Source: Chaetomium olivaceum
Taxonomy: Eukaryota > Ascomycota > Sordariomycetes > Sordariales > Chaetomiaceae
NCBI GenBank assembly: GCA_039881045.1
Contig: JAYWVB010000032.1
Span: 124,001-188,000 of the forward strand
Direction of reading: 5' to 3'
DNA: 64,000 nucleotides
Below, piece by piece: positions 45,201-56,190 of this stretch (within the stretch, counting starts at the first letter, position 1; each line of letters opens with the position of its first letter). Under the pieces are notes generated by a model. That model did no database searches. It saw only the letters and a program-made list of their open reading frames with translations, and was not told the origin of the DNA. The translations under genes and the position numbers were made by a program.

Positions 45201-46689
45201 GCCCCCTAACCACATCGACGATGAGTTCTTGCTCGGCGACGGGTACCAGGCCCCAACAGGGTTAAAGAAGTAAGTGACCCCTTGATGGTACGCCAACTTG
45301 CTCTTGTGCTAACTCTGCCCCTCCTCAGGATCCTGTCCATCCGTCTTGGCGACTGGCCGATCTACTCGTTCCTTCTCGCCCTTGGCCAAATCATCTCGGT
45401 CAGCTCGTACCAAATCGTTCTCCTCACGGGTGAGACAACACAGACGCCGGAGAAGTTGTACATGGTTGCCGCAACGTACATCGCAACCTCGTTGATTTGG
45501 TGGGGCCTGGAGCGGAACTTCAAGTCTGTCTACGCTCTGTCAATTCCCTGGTTCTTCTTTGGCGTTGCCTTCCTGTTGATAGGCATTGCGCCGTTCATGC
45601 CCGACTGGCGTGTTGCCAACAAACTCGAGGACGCTGCCACATGTTTCTACGCTGCGGGGGCCAGTAGCGGCGCGCTATCGTTCGCGTTGAACTTTGGTGA
45701 CGAAGGTAAGTTTCTTCGTTGAGGTTTCCCGTTGCTTTATGCAGGTGCTGACAACAGTAATCAGGTGGCTCGCCTACAAAACAATGGATCACGCGTGCCT
45801 TGACCGTCTCGGGTTTTGCGCAGGTTTACAGCATCGGCCTCTGGTACTGGGGTTCCATGGTGGCCAACACGGACCCGACCGCCACCGTCTTTGTGGGTAC
45901 GTCCAACGTGCCGCAGGCCATTGTCGTGGGCGTGCCCATCGCCGTCATATTCTGGGCGATTGGCGTCGTCCTCTACCTCGGCCTTCCCGACTTCTATCGC
46001 CAGTCCCCGGCCACCATTCCGGGCTTCTACATCTCGCTCTACCGCCGCAAGATTGTGCCCTGGTTCTTCGTCATGATTATCCTACAAAACTATTGGTTGT
46101 CTGCCCCCTACGGCCGCAGCTGGCAGTTCCTCTTCAACACCCAGCACGTGCCTGGGTGGGGCATCTTCCTGCTCGCCCTCGGTTTCTATTGCGGTCTTTG
46201 GGGGTTGTCCTGTACGGTTTCTCGCACTTCTCGGATGAGCATACCTGGCTATTACCCATTTTCGCCATCGGTCTGTGTGCCCCGCGCTGGGCCCAGGAGT
46301 TCTGGGGCACTAGTGGTATCGGCTGGTACCTGCCGTGGGCCGGTGGTCCCGTGGGTTCGGCGATCGTGTCGCGTTGTTTGTGGCTGTGGCTGGGCCTGCT
46401 GGACAACATCCAGGGCGTTGGCCTCGGCATGATGCTGCTAGCGACTCTCACGAGGCAGCACGTTTTGACGGTACTGATTGGCGCCCAGGTGGTGGGCAGC
46501 GCGTTCACGATGCTCGCGCGCGCGACGAGCCCCAATGCGCTCTCGCCGCATACGACTTTCCCCGATTTCTCACAGGGCGTCATGCCGGGCGCGGCGAGTC
46601 CGTTTTTCTGGGTGTGTTTGTTGTTCCAGCTGATCATTCCCATCGGCTTCTTCAAGTTCTTCCGCAAGGAACAGGTTTCCAAGCCTTAG
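39252..46689 (+). CDS. ags: Cell-wall alpha-1,3-glucan synthase, two apparent single-base losses
   Basis: A polytopic plasma-membrane synthase making wall alpha-1,3-glucan. Exons: 39252-39629, 39692-39750, 39809-39924, 39993-45269, 45329-45705 and 45765-46689, about 2377 residues. A signal peptide (1-23) precedes the extracellular GH13 domain with SPLDYWGSRQDDDPDF, DVDGFRIDKA (about 310) and VFGEITSG. One membrane span (IGIQILLFILLAVLPLLLAV, about 1075) leads to the cytosolic GT5 glycogen-synthase-like domain: KIKIGGLGVMAQLM, VYHINDYHGAAAPLYLLP and SRDEPFGLVAVEFGRKG. A Ser/Pro-rich linker follows, then a C-terminal multi-span export domain (from about 1945). One base seems missing after 39738 (exon 2) and one in a five-G run at 46200-46204; conserved text continues across both. 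A gene this long with only these lesions suggests sequencing error rather than decay. Confidence 0.9.
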
Positions 46690-47513
46690 ACCTCTGGTTG
46701 CATGGCGTCAAGGGCGGGTGGTTAGATTTGGTTTGGGTGTTTGAGAAAAGAGCATGCGTCATGTTGTTTGATTGTAATGTTTTATAGATTACCATGAGCG
46801 GATACACACATAATAGACTGTACATGAACTTTGCCCTTGGCTCCGCCAGTCTCGGTATCCTTAAATCTTACAGCACGACCGCGGAAAGGGTCCTCATCCC
46901 CTGGACATCAACCGCCCAGAGGCCACAGGTCAGCGCCAAACCAGGGCATCTGCGGCAGTTTGGAACAGAGCACACTGCTGCTTACGAATACGAACGTACC
47001 AACCATTCGCAACCTTTCCCCGGATTTAGGACTTCGAGGCTCAACGCACATGCGTCCAGGGATAACTCCGAGTCAAGCAGTGTAACCTCACCATCAGAAC
47101 CAGGTTAGGAAAGAATGCTCAGGGACACCAGCCTCACCACTGATATGACCAAGATCGGAGCACTTCGTCCTGTCCCGTTTTGGGTTCGGGGATTTGTGGA
47201 TAGATTGTTTGCAGCGTCGCCTCCGAGCTGGTTTTGGACCCGGTACCGTAATAAAGGTAGCATTTTATCCGGCCGCATATAGCAAAAACCACGCCGAGGC
47301 CAGACCTCGCACCGATCCCCAATATCCCTGCCAAGATGGTTAGCAGGACGAAAATAGAACCCGCGGGTCGCCGTCGCTTGGTTCGCCACCGTGGTCGAGA
47401 TCGTGGACTACTGCATCACACCTCAAGATGATTTATTTTCCCCATCTGATGCTCAACCATCCCCAGCCTGTCTCAGTGCTCAAATCCTATGCTCGGTGGT
47501 CGTCGGCGACAAA
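46690..47513. other. Spacer between the glucan synthase and sedolisin genes
   Basis: About 820 bp with only short frames. It contains the glucan synthase 3' UTR and the sedolisin promoter; nothing else was seen. Confidence 0.4.
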
Positions 47514-50175
47514 ATGCAGCTTCGTAGCGCCCTTTTTGCAATCTCGGGTCTTTGTGGCTTCTTCCTGCCCGTCTCGGGGGCCCGGGTAAACAACAGGGAC
47601 AGATTTTCAAGAAGCATACCGCCGTCGTACACCGTCCATGAGAGACATGCACGAAGCAACGTCGAGGGATGGGTCAAGCGTGAACTTGTGGACTCCGAGG
47701 CGACGGTCCCGGTACGAATTGGGTTACAGCAGTCCAATGTGGACGCCGGCCATGACCTGCTCATGGATATGTAAGTCATAGGTATACCCTAATGTTTGCC
47801 TGATCAAAACTCATTAAACCGCAGATCCAACCCACGGTCTTCAAACTACGGAAAACACCTTTCACGACGCGAGGTCATTGATCTATTTGCTCCTGAAAAC
47901 CAGGCAGTCGAAAAAGTCAAGCGTTGGCTGGTTTCGACGGGCGTCGAGGCAAGGAGAATATCGCAGTCACCGAACAAACAGGTGAACCCAACATCATCTT
48001 CCTAGAGCATATATTGGTAGATCAACAACAGACTGCTAATATTTAGTTTTGGCGGTTTGTCGAGATAGTGGATTCAGTTCGATGCTCCTGCGCGTGAGCT
48101 TGAGGATCTGCTTCACACAAGGTATTACACTTTCGAGAACCTTGAGACAGGTGTTAAGAACATTGCTTGTTCTGAGTAAGACCGCCATAATCCAAGTACC
48201 ATGGGATACCCCAAGCTAATAGCTTCTCAGGTACTACGTCCCACACAATGTCTCACATCATATTGACTACATCACTCCCGGCATCAAGCTCATGTCGGGT
48301 GGTTATGACGAAAAGATCACCAAGAGGATGGTGGGCCGGCGGTCTCTGATAGCTGGGGACCTGCATTCTACGGGGAGAAAAGGAGGTAATGGGTCAGAGC
48401 AAAAAAAGTGGAAGGGGAAAGGACATGGAAAGGGTAAAGGGAAATGCATACCGAGGCCCCCAGTCGACCCCGTTGACGATGACAGCATATTCAAGGTGAC
48501 CGGGCCTTGCAGCGACGAGATCACACCGCATTGCATTCGAGGTTAGTCCAGATTCATTATCATCGGTTGAGTAAAGCCGTTGACCCACAAATAGCGCAAT
48601 ACCAATTGCCAAACGGCACCAAGGCTAAGAAAGGCAACGAGCTCGGCATTTTCCAGGGTCTGAGCCAGCATTACAACCAGGAAGATCTCGACAACTATTG
48701 GAAATACATTGCACCGTAAGCTCCCTCACCTCTTCCAGTTACACCGGTGTGATAACACCTAAAAGTTGGGTCCCTCACGGCACGCACCCCACCAAGCTCA
48801 AGTCCATCAACGGCGCATATGGTCCAACCAATGACACATCCAAGGCAGGCGAGGAGGCGGACCTCGACTTCCAGGTGGCCATTCCCTTGATCTGGCCGCA
48901 GAAAACCATCCTCTTCCAGACCGACGACGAGTGGTACCAAAAGGACCAACTCCGCCCGGAGAGCAAATACCCCGGTTTCTTCAACAGTCAGTAGCTCTCT
49001 TTCTTCACTACCTCACCCAACCCAACCCCACCACATAACATGCTAAAATCACATCCGTTGATCTGCCCAGCTTTCTTCGACGCCATCGATGAATCCTATT
49101 GCCACCTCACCGCCTTCAACATGACAGGCAACTGCAAGACCGCCGCCTGCCGCGACCCAGAATACCCCAACCCCAACGCCTCCCCTTCCCAGGGCGGCTA
49201 CCAAGGCCCACTTATGTGCGGCCGCTACCCGCCAACCAACGTCATCTCCATCAGCTACAGCGGCACCGAGCACTCGTGGCCGGCCAACTACATGCGGCGG
49301 CAGTGCCTCGAGGTGATGAAGCTGGCGCTGCAGGGTGTAACGGTGGTCGAGTCCTCGGGTGACTTTGGGGTCGGAGGGAAGCGCTTCGAGCCACAAGCTG
49401 GCTGTCTCGGTGAGGCGAGGGATGTGTTCAGCCCGCGCGTAATGGGGAATTGTCCGTATGTGCTAAGTGTGGGGGCAACGGCGTTGGTGGAGCCGGAGTA
49501 TGCGGACCCTGATGCCGAGGTGAAGTTGCTCGAGGTGGCGGCTGAGTCTTTCTCGTCGGGGGGTGGGTTCTCGAATGTGTTTGAGCGGCCGAAGTGGCAG
49601 GACCGCCATGTTAGGGAGTATTTGGCTAAAGCGAACGTGTCTGATTTGGGGTATGAGGTGGCCAACGGGCTGGGATTTGACAGCTTGAGGCCGCCGCCCG
49701 GGAGGGGGAAGTTGTTCAACAAACTCGGGAGGGGTTATCCGGATGTGGCGGCCATTGGGGAGAACTTTCGGGTAGTGCTCCGGGGGTATCCCAACCGAAT
49801 GCGTGGCACATCGGTTTCCACGCCAGTTTGGGCGTCCATCTTGACACTCGTCAACGAGGAGCGGTTGGCCGCTGGCAAGAGCACGGTTGGGTTTGTGCAC
49901 CAGGTCTTGGTAAGTGGCTCGCACTACGGTTAAGGGGCGCTTGATATTGATGTTGTCTCAGTATGCACACCCGGAGGTGTTTACAGATATCACCACGGGG
50001 TCAAACCCCGGTTGCGGTGGCGACGGTTTCAAGGTGAAAGAAGGATGGGATCCCGTCACGGGACTAGGGTGAGTTTCCTGTGAAATCGGAACAGTCCTAA
50101 TATGGAAAATTAATTATTGTCTCTAGGTCACCGATATATCCCAAACTTTTGGATTTGTTTATGAATCTGCCGTGA
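47514..50175 (+). CDS. Sedolisin-family tripeptidyl-peptidase (S53), secreted
   Basis: An acid serine-carboxyl peptidase releasing tripeptides outside the cell. Nine exons join without a break: 47514-47770, 47825-47981, 48069-48175, 48231-48541, 48595-48715, 48766-48986, 49071-49909, 49962-50068 and 50127-50175, giving 722 residues. The signal peptide is about 1-22 (MQLRSALFAISGLCGFFLPVSG), followed by a pro-domain with SNYGKHLSRREVIDLFAP and FDAPARELEDLLHTRYY. The catalytic Glu and Asp are in EEADLDFQ (about 350), the oxyanion Asp in VVESSGDFGV and the Ser in RGTSVSTPVWASI (about 635). The calcium site is at the C-terminus (FTDITTGSNPGCG and EGWDPVTGLG). An unusual Lys/Gly-rich insert (KWKGKGHGKGKGK, about 240) sits at the pro-domain junction. 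Confidence 0.92.
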
Positions 50176-51471
50176 AATCAAAGAGTTTTCATTGGCATTA
50201 GATTAGGCAGTGTCAAATACAGTATCTACCTATGTAGACCGTAGATAAGCTGTTGGAAATTTGGTTGTGAACATACCTAGCTACCTGCATAGGTACCTTA
50301 CCTAGATGGGTACCCTAACCATCCATATCTAATCATACGCAGAGGTAGCTGAGGCTAAGTACATACAACAAACCGCCAAGCAGTCAGAGAATCGAACCTA
50401 AAGACACAGTTATTGAGGAGGGCCAGGGCATCTCCTTCCGAAGAGTTTATATATGGGCCAACTTGACATGGGCTTCGCTTGGATATCTGACATGTGTATG
50501 TACTAGCTGACGGCTAGTGTGCATTTGGGAGTTTGATGATGTCGACATTGCAATTGAATACGAATAGGTCGCACTGAATGGGTGATTTCTCTTTCTCACT
50601 CCCCGTGCTACTCGAACTGTGGATGCAAATCTTTTTATCCCTCTTGCCGTTGGGCCAAAACGCGCCGTAGGAGGCCCCGACGAAAGCCAAGTGGTAATAC
50701 CAACCCACTGCATACATTTCCGCCAATTTATGGAGCAGCTGAATTTTCCTAATTACGGGCGGCTTATGGCATTGGTGGGTGGCCCGGAGAAGAGCACTTG
50801 GAGCATGGTGCACAGCTGGTGGAGGTCAGAAAACGGCCGCTACGGCCAGCTATCCACTCAGGCGTCGTGCTATCTTCCGTTTCATGTCGGGATGAAGCCT
50901 CCATCAACGAATGCAAAAGAAGACGATGGAGCGGAAGTACCTTCTGGGGTACGGAGGGTTTGGGTGACCGAGTCCTTCAATATTCAGTCTTTGAGCTGGG
51001 TAGATGACCGCCTCGACGCTAGCGGCCCTTGGGTCGGGATGCGTTAAATCTTGCTCTACGGCCAACCACAAGGTACCTACAGGTCTCCATAGACCTTGGG
51101 GCCGCCGATTGACCACCGCGGCAACTTACTCAGTTGACCATGTTAAATGGTGGGTGAAGGGACTGCGTGGCGCAGACATGCTTCCTCGTCTTCTTAATGG
51201 ACGTTTTTCATCGCGACTCGACATATAGGTAATCTATTTTCATGGCCGCCCATCACATTGGACTTGCTTGAACAGTATACCGAACAAACAGATACACAAT
51301 TACATTGTTGATACATTTAAAATACCCGTCCACGAACGGTACACTGACACATAGTACCTCCCTCCGTCTAAAGTCTCCAATCGCAAGCCCCATTATTACA
51401 TCTCCTGATCCTCAAACGCCCCTATCAACACAACACACACCACCCACTTCAGCCCCTAGTCAATAACTATC
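50176..51471. other. Spacer, nothing recognised
   Basis: About 1.3 kb. The left part (50200-50360) has short runs rich in CTA and GGTA; open frames at 50514-51047 on both strands overlap and lack motifs. No gene is supported. Confidence 0.35.
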
Positions 51472-52505
51472 ACCTCCCCCTCCCCCCCGCCTTCCTCTTC
51501 ACCCCCCTTGAGCCACTGGCACCAATGCCTGAGAGCTCAGTCCCACCCTCCCCCAGAAACGCATCCAAAACTTTCGGGACATCGCCCCCCTCCCCCCAAC
51601 ATCACCAATAACCGTCCGCAACACCCCACCCTCCGCAACACCCCACCCTCCGCAAGCACCTTAAACCAGCCCTTCGCGGTCTCCACCCTCTTCTCCCACG
51701 CCCTCCGCCTCCGCTGTGCGTACATTCCCACTTTGGTAACCACCAACGTGCCATACCACCCCGAACGATCCGTCTCGTGGGTGACCAACCCTGCCGCAGC
51801 CGACGCGTCCAGCACGCGGTGTAGGTGCTTGCGGCGATCCTTGCCGAGGGTGAAGCGGCCCTCGCGCTGGCTGGGGAGGGCAAGGAAGGCGTTGGGCGGG
51901 ATGCAGTCGGTGCAGGAGCAGCGGGTTTGGGGGAGGGTGAGGGAGGGGTCTTGCGGGGGTTCGGGGCCGATTTCGTGGGTGAGGTAGGCGGTTAGGAGGG
52001 CGATGGTGAGGGGTTTGTATCTGGGGGAGGCTCTGCCGGTTGAGGGGAGGAGGAGGTGGCAAAGGAAGGGGAGCCAGAGAAAAAGTTATTCGACGGTGGG
52101 GATGGTGGCGGCTTGGGTGGTGATCTTTTGGCTGAGGGAGGACAAGAGGTCGTCCCAGGAGTGGTGAGGGTCGTGCTGGTAAATGCGGCGAGCGTAGCGG
52201 GATTAAGGGCGATGCTGCGCTCCTCCAAAACACGAGCCGACGCGGAATAATAAGAGTACTGGGGCTGCGAATGCGCGATGAGAAGAGCGGCTTCAGTACG
52301 AAGTTTGCTGATATCCAGGGCGGCGATTATAGACTCGCTCAGCCGCTTGAGCAGATCAAGGGTCTCGTTTTGGGGAAACTCTTCTTTGGAAACCCAGGAG
52401 GTCAAGGTTGGTAGAGCGCTCAAAACGAAGGCCGTTCTGGTGGGCGTGGCCGCTTCGAGGGTTGGAAGAACACCGGGAAGGGCAAAGTCAAAATGGAGTG
52501 GAAGA
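51472..52505 (-). pseudogene. Conserved-looking hypothetical gene, frame-broken
   Basis: Coding-like text on the minus strand runs through at least three frames. It begins HFDFALPGVLPTLEAATP, then SWVSKEEFPQNETLDLLKRL and SYYSASARVLEERSIALNP. After a frame change near 52190 it reads IYQHDPHHSWDDLLSSLSQK, and after another near 52095 KPLTIALLTAYLTHEIGPEP. There follow a CSCTDC motif, REGRFTLGKDRRKHLHRVLD and GWYGTLVVTKVGMYAQRRRR. A 17-bp tandem duplication (51617-51650) shifts the frame again. The tail then reads KVLDAFLGEGGTELSG and SRGVKRKAGGRGR, a possible nuclear signal, to a TGA at 51472-51474. The family is not recognised. No clear start ATG was found. Confidence 0.4.
51617..51650. repeat. 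17-bp perfect tandem duplication
   Basis: Two adjacent copies of CGCAACACCCCACCCTC (51617-51633 and 51634-51650), followed by a partial third start (CGCAA). Removing one copy puts the hypothetical gene back into the frame used by its C-terminal tail. Confidence 0.9.
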
Positions 52506-52515
52506 GGGACGGGAG

Positions 52516-53140
52516 TTATAAGCCAATCCGTCCATACCGTGTCTCGAAGTCATAGTCTTGCCGAGAGTTCATCATGTTCATCGTGCCGGCACCATCGGAT
52601 TCTTTAAGAAGACCCGTCTTGAAAACATTTTCGAGCTCTTTAACCGAATGCCTAGTTAGCTCGGCGATCAACTCTTCCAAGTCATCGTTGCGTTGCTTCT
52701 CAGATGGGAGTAGAAGCCGCGAGCAGGCCTCCGGGTGTTCCAGATCGCCCCATCATTTCATCTCCGGAATCCGTTGTAATCCACTCGTCTTCGCTGTCTT
52801 TGTTCGTACATGAACTGGCATCTGTATCCGGATGGCACTTTTCTTCGGCGTCGTAATATGGACAGAGATGCTCTTCGCCTGCCCAGAGCTCTTCGAAGTC
52901 CTGCTTAGTATACTTCTCTCCATAACGAGCTTCTCGGATACGCCCTTGACGAAAGTCCAATGTGCTGTAGCCACACATCGCAAGGGGAAAATCCAGACAT
53001 CGCCTTTTACACAGCCGAACAGCTTCTCTGTCTGGTCGTTAGTATGCCTAGCATAGGCTAAGTCCGAAACCGATTTGCCAGTATCGTTTTCAGCATAGAT
53101 ATCAGCGCCGTGCTCAATCAGAAGAATGACCCCACTTGAG
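52516..53140 (-). pseudogene. C-terminal fragment of a fungal ankyrin-repeat protein
   Basis: Minus-strand reading starts with the end of an ankyrin unit (GVILLIEHGADIYAENDTGK, then SVSDLAYAR) and continues in a second frame with MCGYSTLDFRQGRIREARYG and YTKQDFEELWAGEEHLCPYYD. This arrangement (last ankyrin, then a CGY...FR segment and a YTxxDFExLW...CPYxD motif) is typical of the C-terminus of large fungal ankyrin proteins. A further frame gives RNDDLEELIAELTRHSVKEL and ends at a TAA at 52516-52518. The upstream repeats are absent and the frame changes at least twice, so this is a relic. Confidence 0.5.
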
Positions 53141-53189
53141 AGTCGATGTAGCTACTCCGATTCGCTAAAAACATATACACCATTGTCCC

Positions 53190-53519
53190 ACCCGGGCACG
53201 GACAAGACGGAGCGCGTGCTGTTGCTGAACGGGCTGAACGATCGTCTGCCCGTGTACACCAAGGGGAGGCCGGCGAGCGCGTTGGCCACCCAGGACGTTT
53301 GGATCGCCACGGACGGGAAGCTGAGGCCGGGAGATATCCTGCTGGAGCAAAGGTCAAACTCTTTGGATTTTGAGAGTTATTCGTTGGGAGGCCAGGGGGA
53401 TGGCATGACGTGGGCTGTGTCCCATCGGTAGTGTAGCATCAGCGACTGGAAGATCACGGTAAAGGATGTGGTGGAGCCGGTGGGGAAGATGTGGATTGTG
53501 GTGAGGTATGTGATGAAGT
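53190..53519 (+). pseudogene. Unidentified coding-like fragment
   Basis: A plus-strand frame reads TDKTERVLLLNGLNDRLPVY, TQDVWIATDGKLRPGDILLE and FESYSLGGQGDGMTWAVSHR, then a stop at 53429-53431. The same frame continues ISDWKITVKDVVEPVGKMWI to a TGA near 53520. The composition is coding-like, but no start or family is recognised. It abuts the opposite-strand ankyrin fragment. Confidence 0.3.
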
Positions 53520-53520
53520 G

Positions 53521-54339
53521 AGTGGTGTTGGTTTGCAGGTGAGGTTTCGTTTTTTAGTGCCTCGTCGTATTGCTTTCTGCTTTTGCTTCAACCTAAGAAA
53601 CCAACAAGCCATACATCAAATTTACCAGAGACCTGGTTCTCGAGATATCAAGGAAAACACTCCAAGTGACTCTAGAGCGAATCTCTAGCCCAACCAGTTC
53701 AAATCTATATCACAAGGCTACCAGACGTAACCGAGCGACGGAGGTTGTACACCACTGGCCAGTAACGCGAGAGGTTGACGGGCTGTCAGGTCTCTTGTTG
53801 CTCTGATTGCTCGCTAGTCTTCACACTGTCGGTCCTCTCACCTGCAACGTCTCGGAACTTCGCTATCCTCGCTTCTTTACCACCAGCTACTCATCTCAGA
53901 TTCTGCTTGGGGGCATGCAGTGCGGATAGCAACTAGTCAATGAATGACTAGTGGATTGTCATCAACCTTCGTACAACCGATCCAGCCTATTATGTGACCC
54001 TCCTTGTGGTCAAGCCGGCATACGTCACAGTGTGCGTGGGATCCACAAGTCCCTGGGGCAGCATCCAGCCAATCATTAGGTGCCTCAGCTCGTCGACAAG
54101 GTACGTGAACCTTTCCTCGGGCGCAGTACGAGGGGGTCAGAAACAGGGGGTTTGGGGATCCAAATGCGAACGCCTCTTGCCTGCCGGAAGATTGCGTGTC
54201 AGAAGCGGCTCCTAAAGCATGCCCTTCAACCATTGATATGCTTAAGTCTTCTCACACAAACATTTCGCCATCTTCATAGAGGTGATTGTAAATACTCCTA
54301 AGCGAGCGATGGTCATGGGCCTTTTATACTAGGTGTAGT
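53521..54339. other. Spacer, no supported gene
   Basis: About 800 bp of low-information sequence. A minus-strand frame (53937-54233) has a Cys/His cluster (CGSHAHCDVCRLDH), but nothing supports it as a gene. Confidence 0.35.
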
Positions 54340-54651
54340 TGGTCTGCCAAGCGCTCGCGGAACCGAAAGCTCAGAAATGGCATGCTCTACAGGAATTACG
54401 CACATTTTCGCCTGGACTGGAGCCTTTATGTACGCGGATGCTGAAGCAGATTGGCCATTCCGAGGATACAGAAACTCTGCAACCAGATTCTTGCGGTTGC
54501 GACGACTTCGGCGACCCATCGGTTTTGAACAACTCACCTCTCTTGTTGAGATGCCGGATGGTGTTCCCGACGACCCGGGGTCCTAGGAAGAGATCATTGT
54601 CGATCTTTGCGGCTCATTCCTGCCCCTTCAAAAACGAACTCTCTACTTCGT

Positions 54652-54664
54652 ATATTATTACCCA
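54652..54664 (+). repeat. Left target-site duplication of LINE copy 1 (13 bp)
   Basis: ATATTATTACCCA, repeated at 55867-55879 right after the element's (AAT)n tail. Part of it resembles the tail itself, so the true duplication could be a few bases shorter. Confidence 0.7.
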
Positions 54665-55866
54665 GCCCGAGCCTATCCAGGGCTCGGGAGGTCTACGTAA
54701 AGTGCATCCGCAGTGCCATAGCTTACGGAGCCTCCAGCTTCCACCAACCAACAGCTCCAAGAGCTACAGGGCCGAAGGGGCCTGCAAAGGTCTTGTCAAA
54801 AGCTCAGAACAGGAGCCTTCGAATAGTAGTAGGGGCATACAAGTCAGCTCCTATTCGGTGCTTAGAAACAGAGGCCTGGGTGCCACCGCTAGACTTATAT
54901 CTCAACAAGCGGCTGGCCGACTTCGAGGGCCGGCTACAGAAGCAGGCCCTACAATCAGGGGCTGGGCCGGAGGCCGAGAGAATAACCACGGGGCATCTCA
55001 TCACTGAGGCCTGCAATAAGGTCTACCGAAGGTTCAACAAGAGGAGGAAAACCCGAGGCCGGAGGCCCCGTCAGGGCCCGCAGAGCCCCACGCCCACTGA
55101 ACTAGCCGCTAGTGTAGTGGCCCAGTGGGTTAACTACAAATGGAAGATCGGGGGGAAGGATAGGGGGTCGAATACCAAGGAGGTGGTCGAACTGGCCTGG
55201 CAGGCCCGGTGGGAACAACAGAGAGCTAGTCAACAAAGTACTACTCGACAGAGGGTATTAAACAGGAGGATAGCCGACGAAGACCCCCCAGCCCTCTTAT
55301 TTACCGACAAAGCTCTGATGAGACACGAAGGTCTTACAAAGGCGCAGAGCTCCCTCCTTTCCCAGGCCCGTATCGGGGATATAGGCCTCCGGGACTACCT
55401 GTTCAGGGTGAAAGTCCCGGAGGTCCGTACCCCCTATTGCGAGTGCGGGAGAGGCAGGGAGACAGTGGAGCACTTGGTGGTTTGGTGCCCCGACCCGCCG
55501 TTACAAAGGCCGTGGGACGGCAGAGAGATTCGGTCACATCGGGACCTACAAACCGTATTACGGGGAGTAGGTGCCCGGAGCAGAAGATTTGTTAGGAAGG
55601 TCCTTGGCTGGCTGATGGACTCTGGCCGGCTACTGGAGTATAGCCTAGCCAGAAGGCTGGAGCTAGAAACAGTGGATGGGGAGGGCTAGAGGGCACGGAG
55701 GCCGGCAAAGGGCCTCCTTTCTTTTGCAGTATGACGGATTCACAGATTGTTGTCTCAAAGTGGTAGACAGAGGTTTTTATCCGGCCTATACGGTACGGTT
55801 CCCTTTGTAAATAGCAGTAGAAGGACCGGCGCGCCCCAGGGCATATCGGTGTAGGAAATAATAATA
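54665..55866 (+). mobile_element. 5'-truncated LINE (Tad-like non-LTR retrotransposon), copy 1
   Basis: About 1.2 kb covering only the end of the reverse-transcriptase ORF and the 3' tail. It is bounded by a 13-bp direct repeat and ends in an AATAATAATAAT tail, the mark of target-primed reverse transcription with early termination. The insertion lies inside the NACHT-type relic. Confidence 0.85.
54697..55689 (+). pseudogene. LINE ORF2 C-terminal fragment (copy 1)
   Basis: An unbroken frame of about 330 codons beginning inside the element (REVYVKCIRSAIAYGASSFH, the post-polymerase thumb region) and ending at a TAG at 55687-55689. It contains WVPPLDLYLNKRLADFEGRL and a Cys/His knuckle CECGRGRETVEHLVVWC typical of Tad-like ORF2 ends. 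The polymerase palm (YADD box) and endonuclease are missing through 5' truncation, so it cannot be functional. It is homologous to copy 2 at 60530-61468. Confidence 0.85.
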
Positions 55867-55879
55867 ATATTATTACCCA
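55867..55879 (+). repeat. Right target-site duplication of LINE copy 1 (13 bp)
   Basis: Second copy of ATATTATTACCCA; the NACHT-type coding text (HQSATDLLL) resumes directly after it. Confidence 0.7.
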
Positions 55880-56190
55880 CCAATCCGCCACGGATCTTTT
55901 ACTCGGCAGGGCTTCGGGCAAAGCCTCCAACAAATCTTCTCAGGAGCCTTCGACTCGTCCTTCCAAGCTTCTAGGACAAAAAGCGGAGAGCATATCATCC
56001 TGTCGAGATCGCTCGATGCAATGTCCACATCATTACGGCGCGACATATTCAGCTTAGGCGCACCGGGATTTCTGATCGCCAACGTCCGAGTGCCGGACGC
56101 GGACCCGCTAGCAACAGTGCGGTATTCGTCCGTCCACTGGGCTGACCAGCTGTGCGACTCGGTTTCTCCCACAGACACCAAACGGGACGA

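Larger units (their letters stand above)
54340..56190 (+). pseudogene. NACHT/STAND-type gene relic split by a LINE
   Basis: The left part (54340-54664) reads LEPLCTRMLKQIGHSEDTE, then in other frames TSLVEMPDGVPDDPGS and EEIIVDLCGSFLPLQKRTLYF. The right part (55880-56190) reads HQSATDLLLGRASGK, then MSTSLRRDIFSLGAPGFLI and DADPLATVRYSSVHWADQL. These are the segments lying between the NACHT ATPase and the WD40 repeats in HET-E/HNWD-type fungal NLR proteins (PPGLxPLYxRM, VDLCGSFLxLR, YFVHQSAKDFL, ALRRDIYxLxAPG, DPLAxxRYSCVHWxDHL). A LINE sits exactly between YFV and HQSA. Frame changes and stops occur in both halves. The P-loop and the WD40 repeats are not present. A dead incompatibility-type gene. 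Confidence 0.65.

Noticed and set aside
50388..50404. tRNA-like T-arm (GGTTCGATTC on the minus strand)
   Set aside because: The stem does not pair and no acceptor, D-arm or anticodon arm is found around it.
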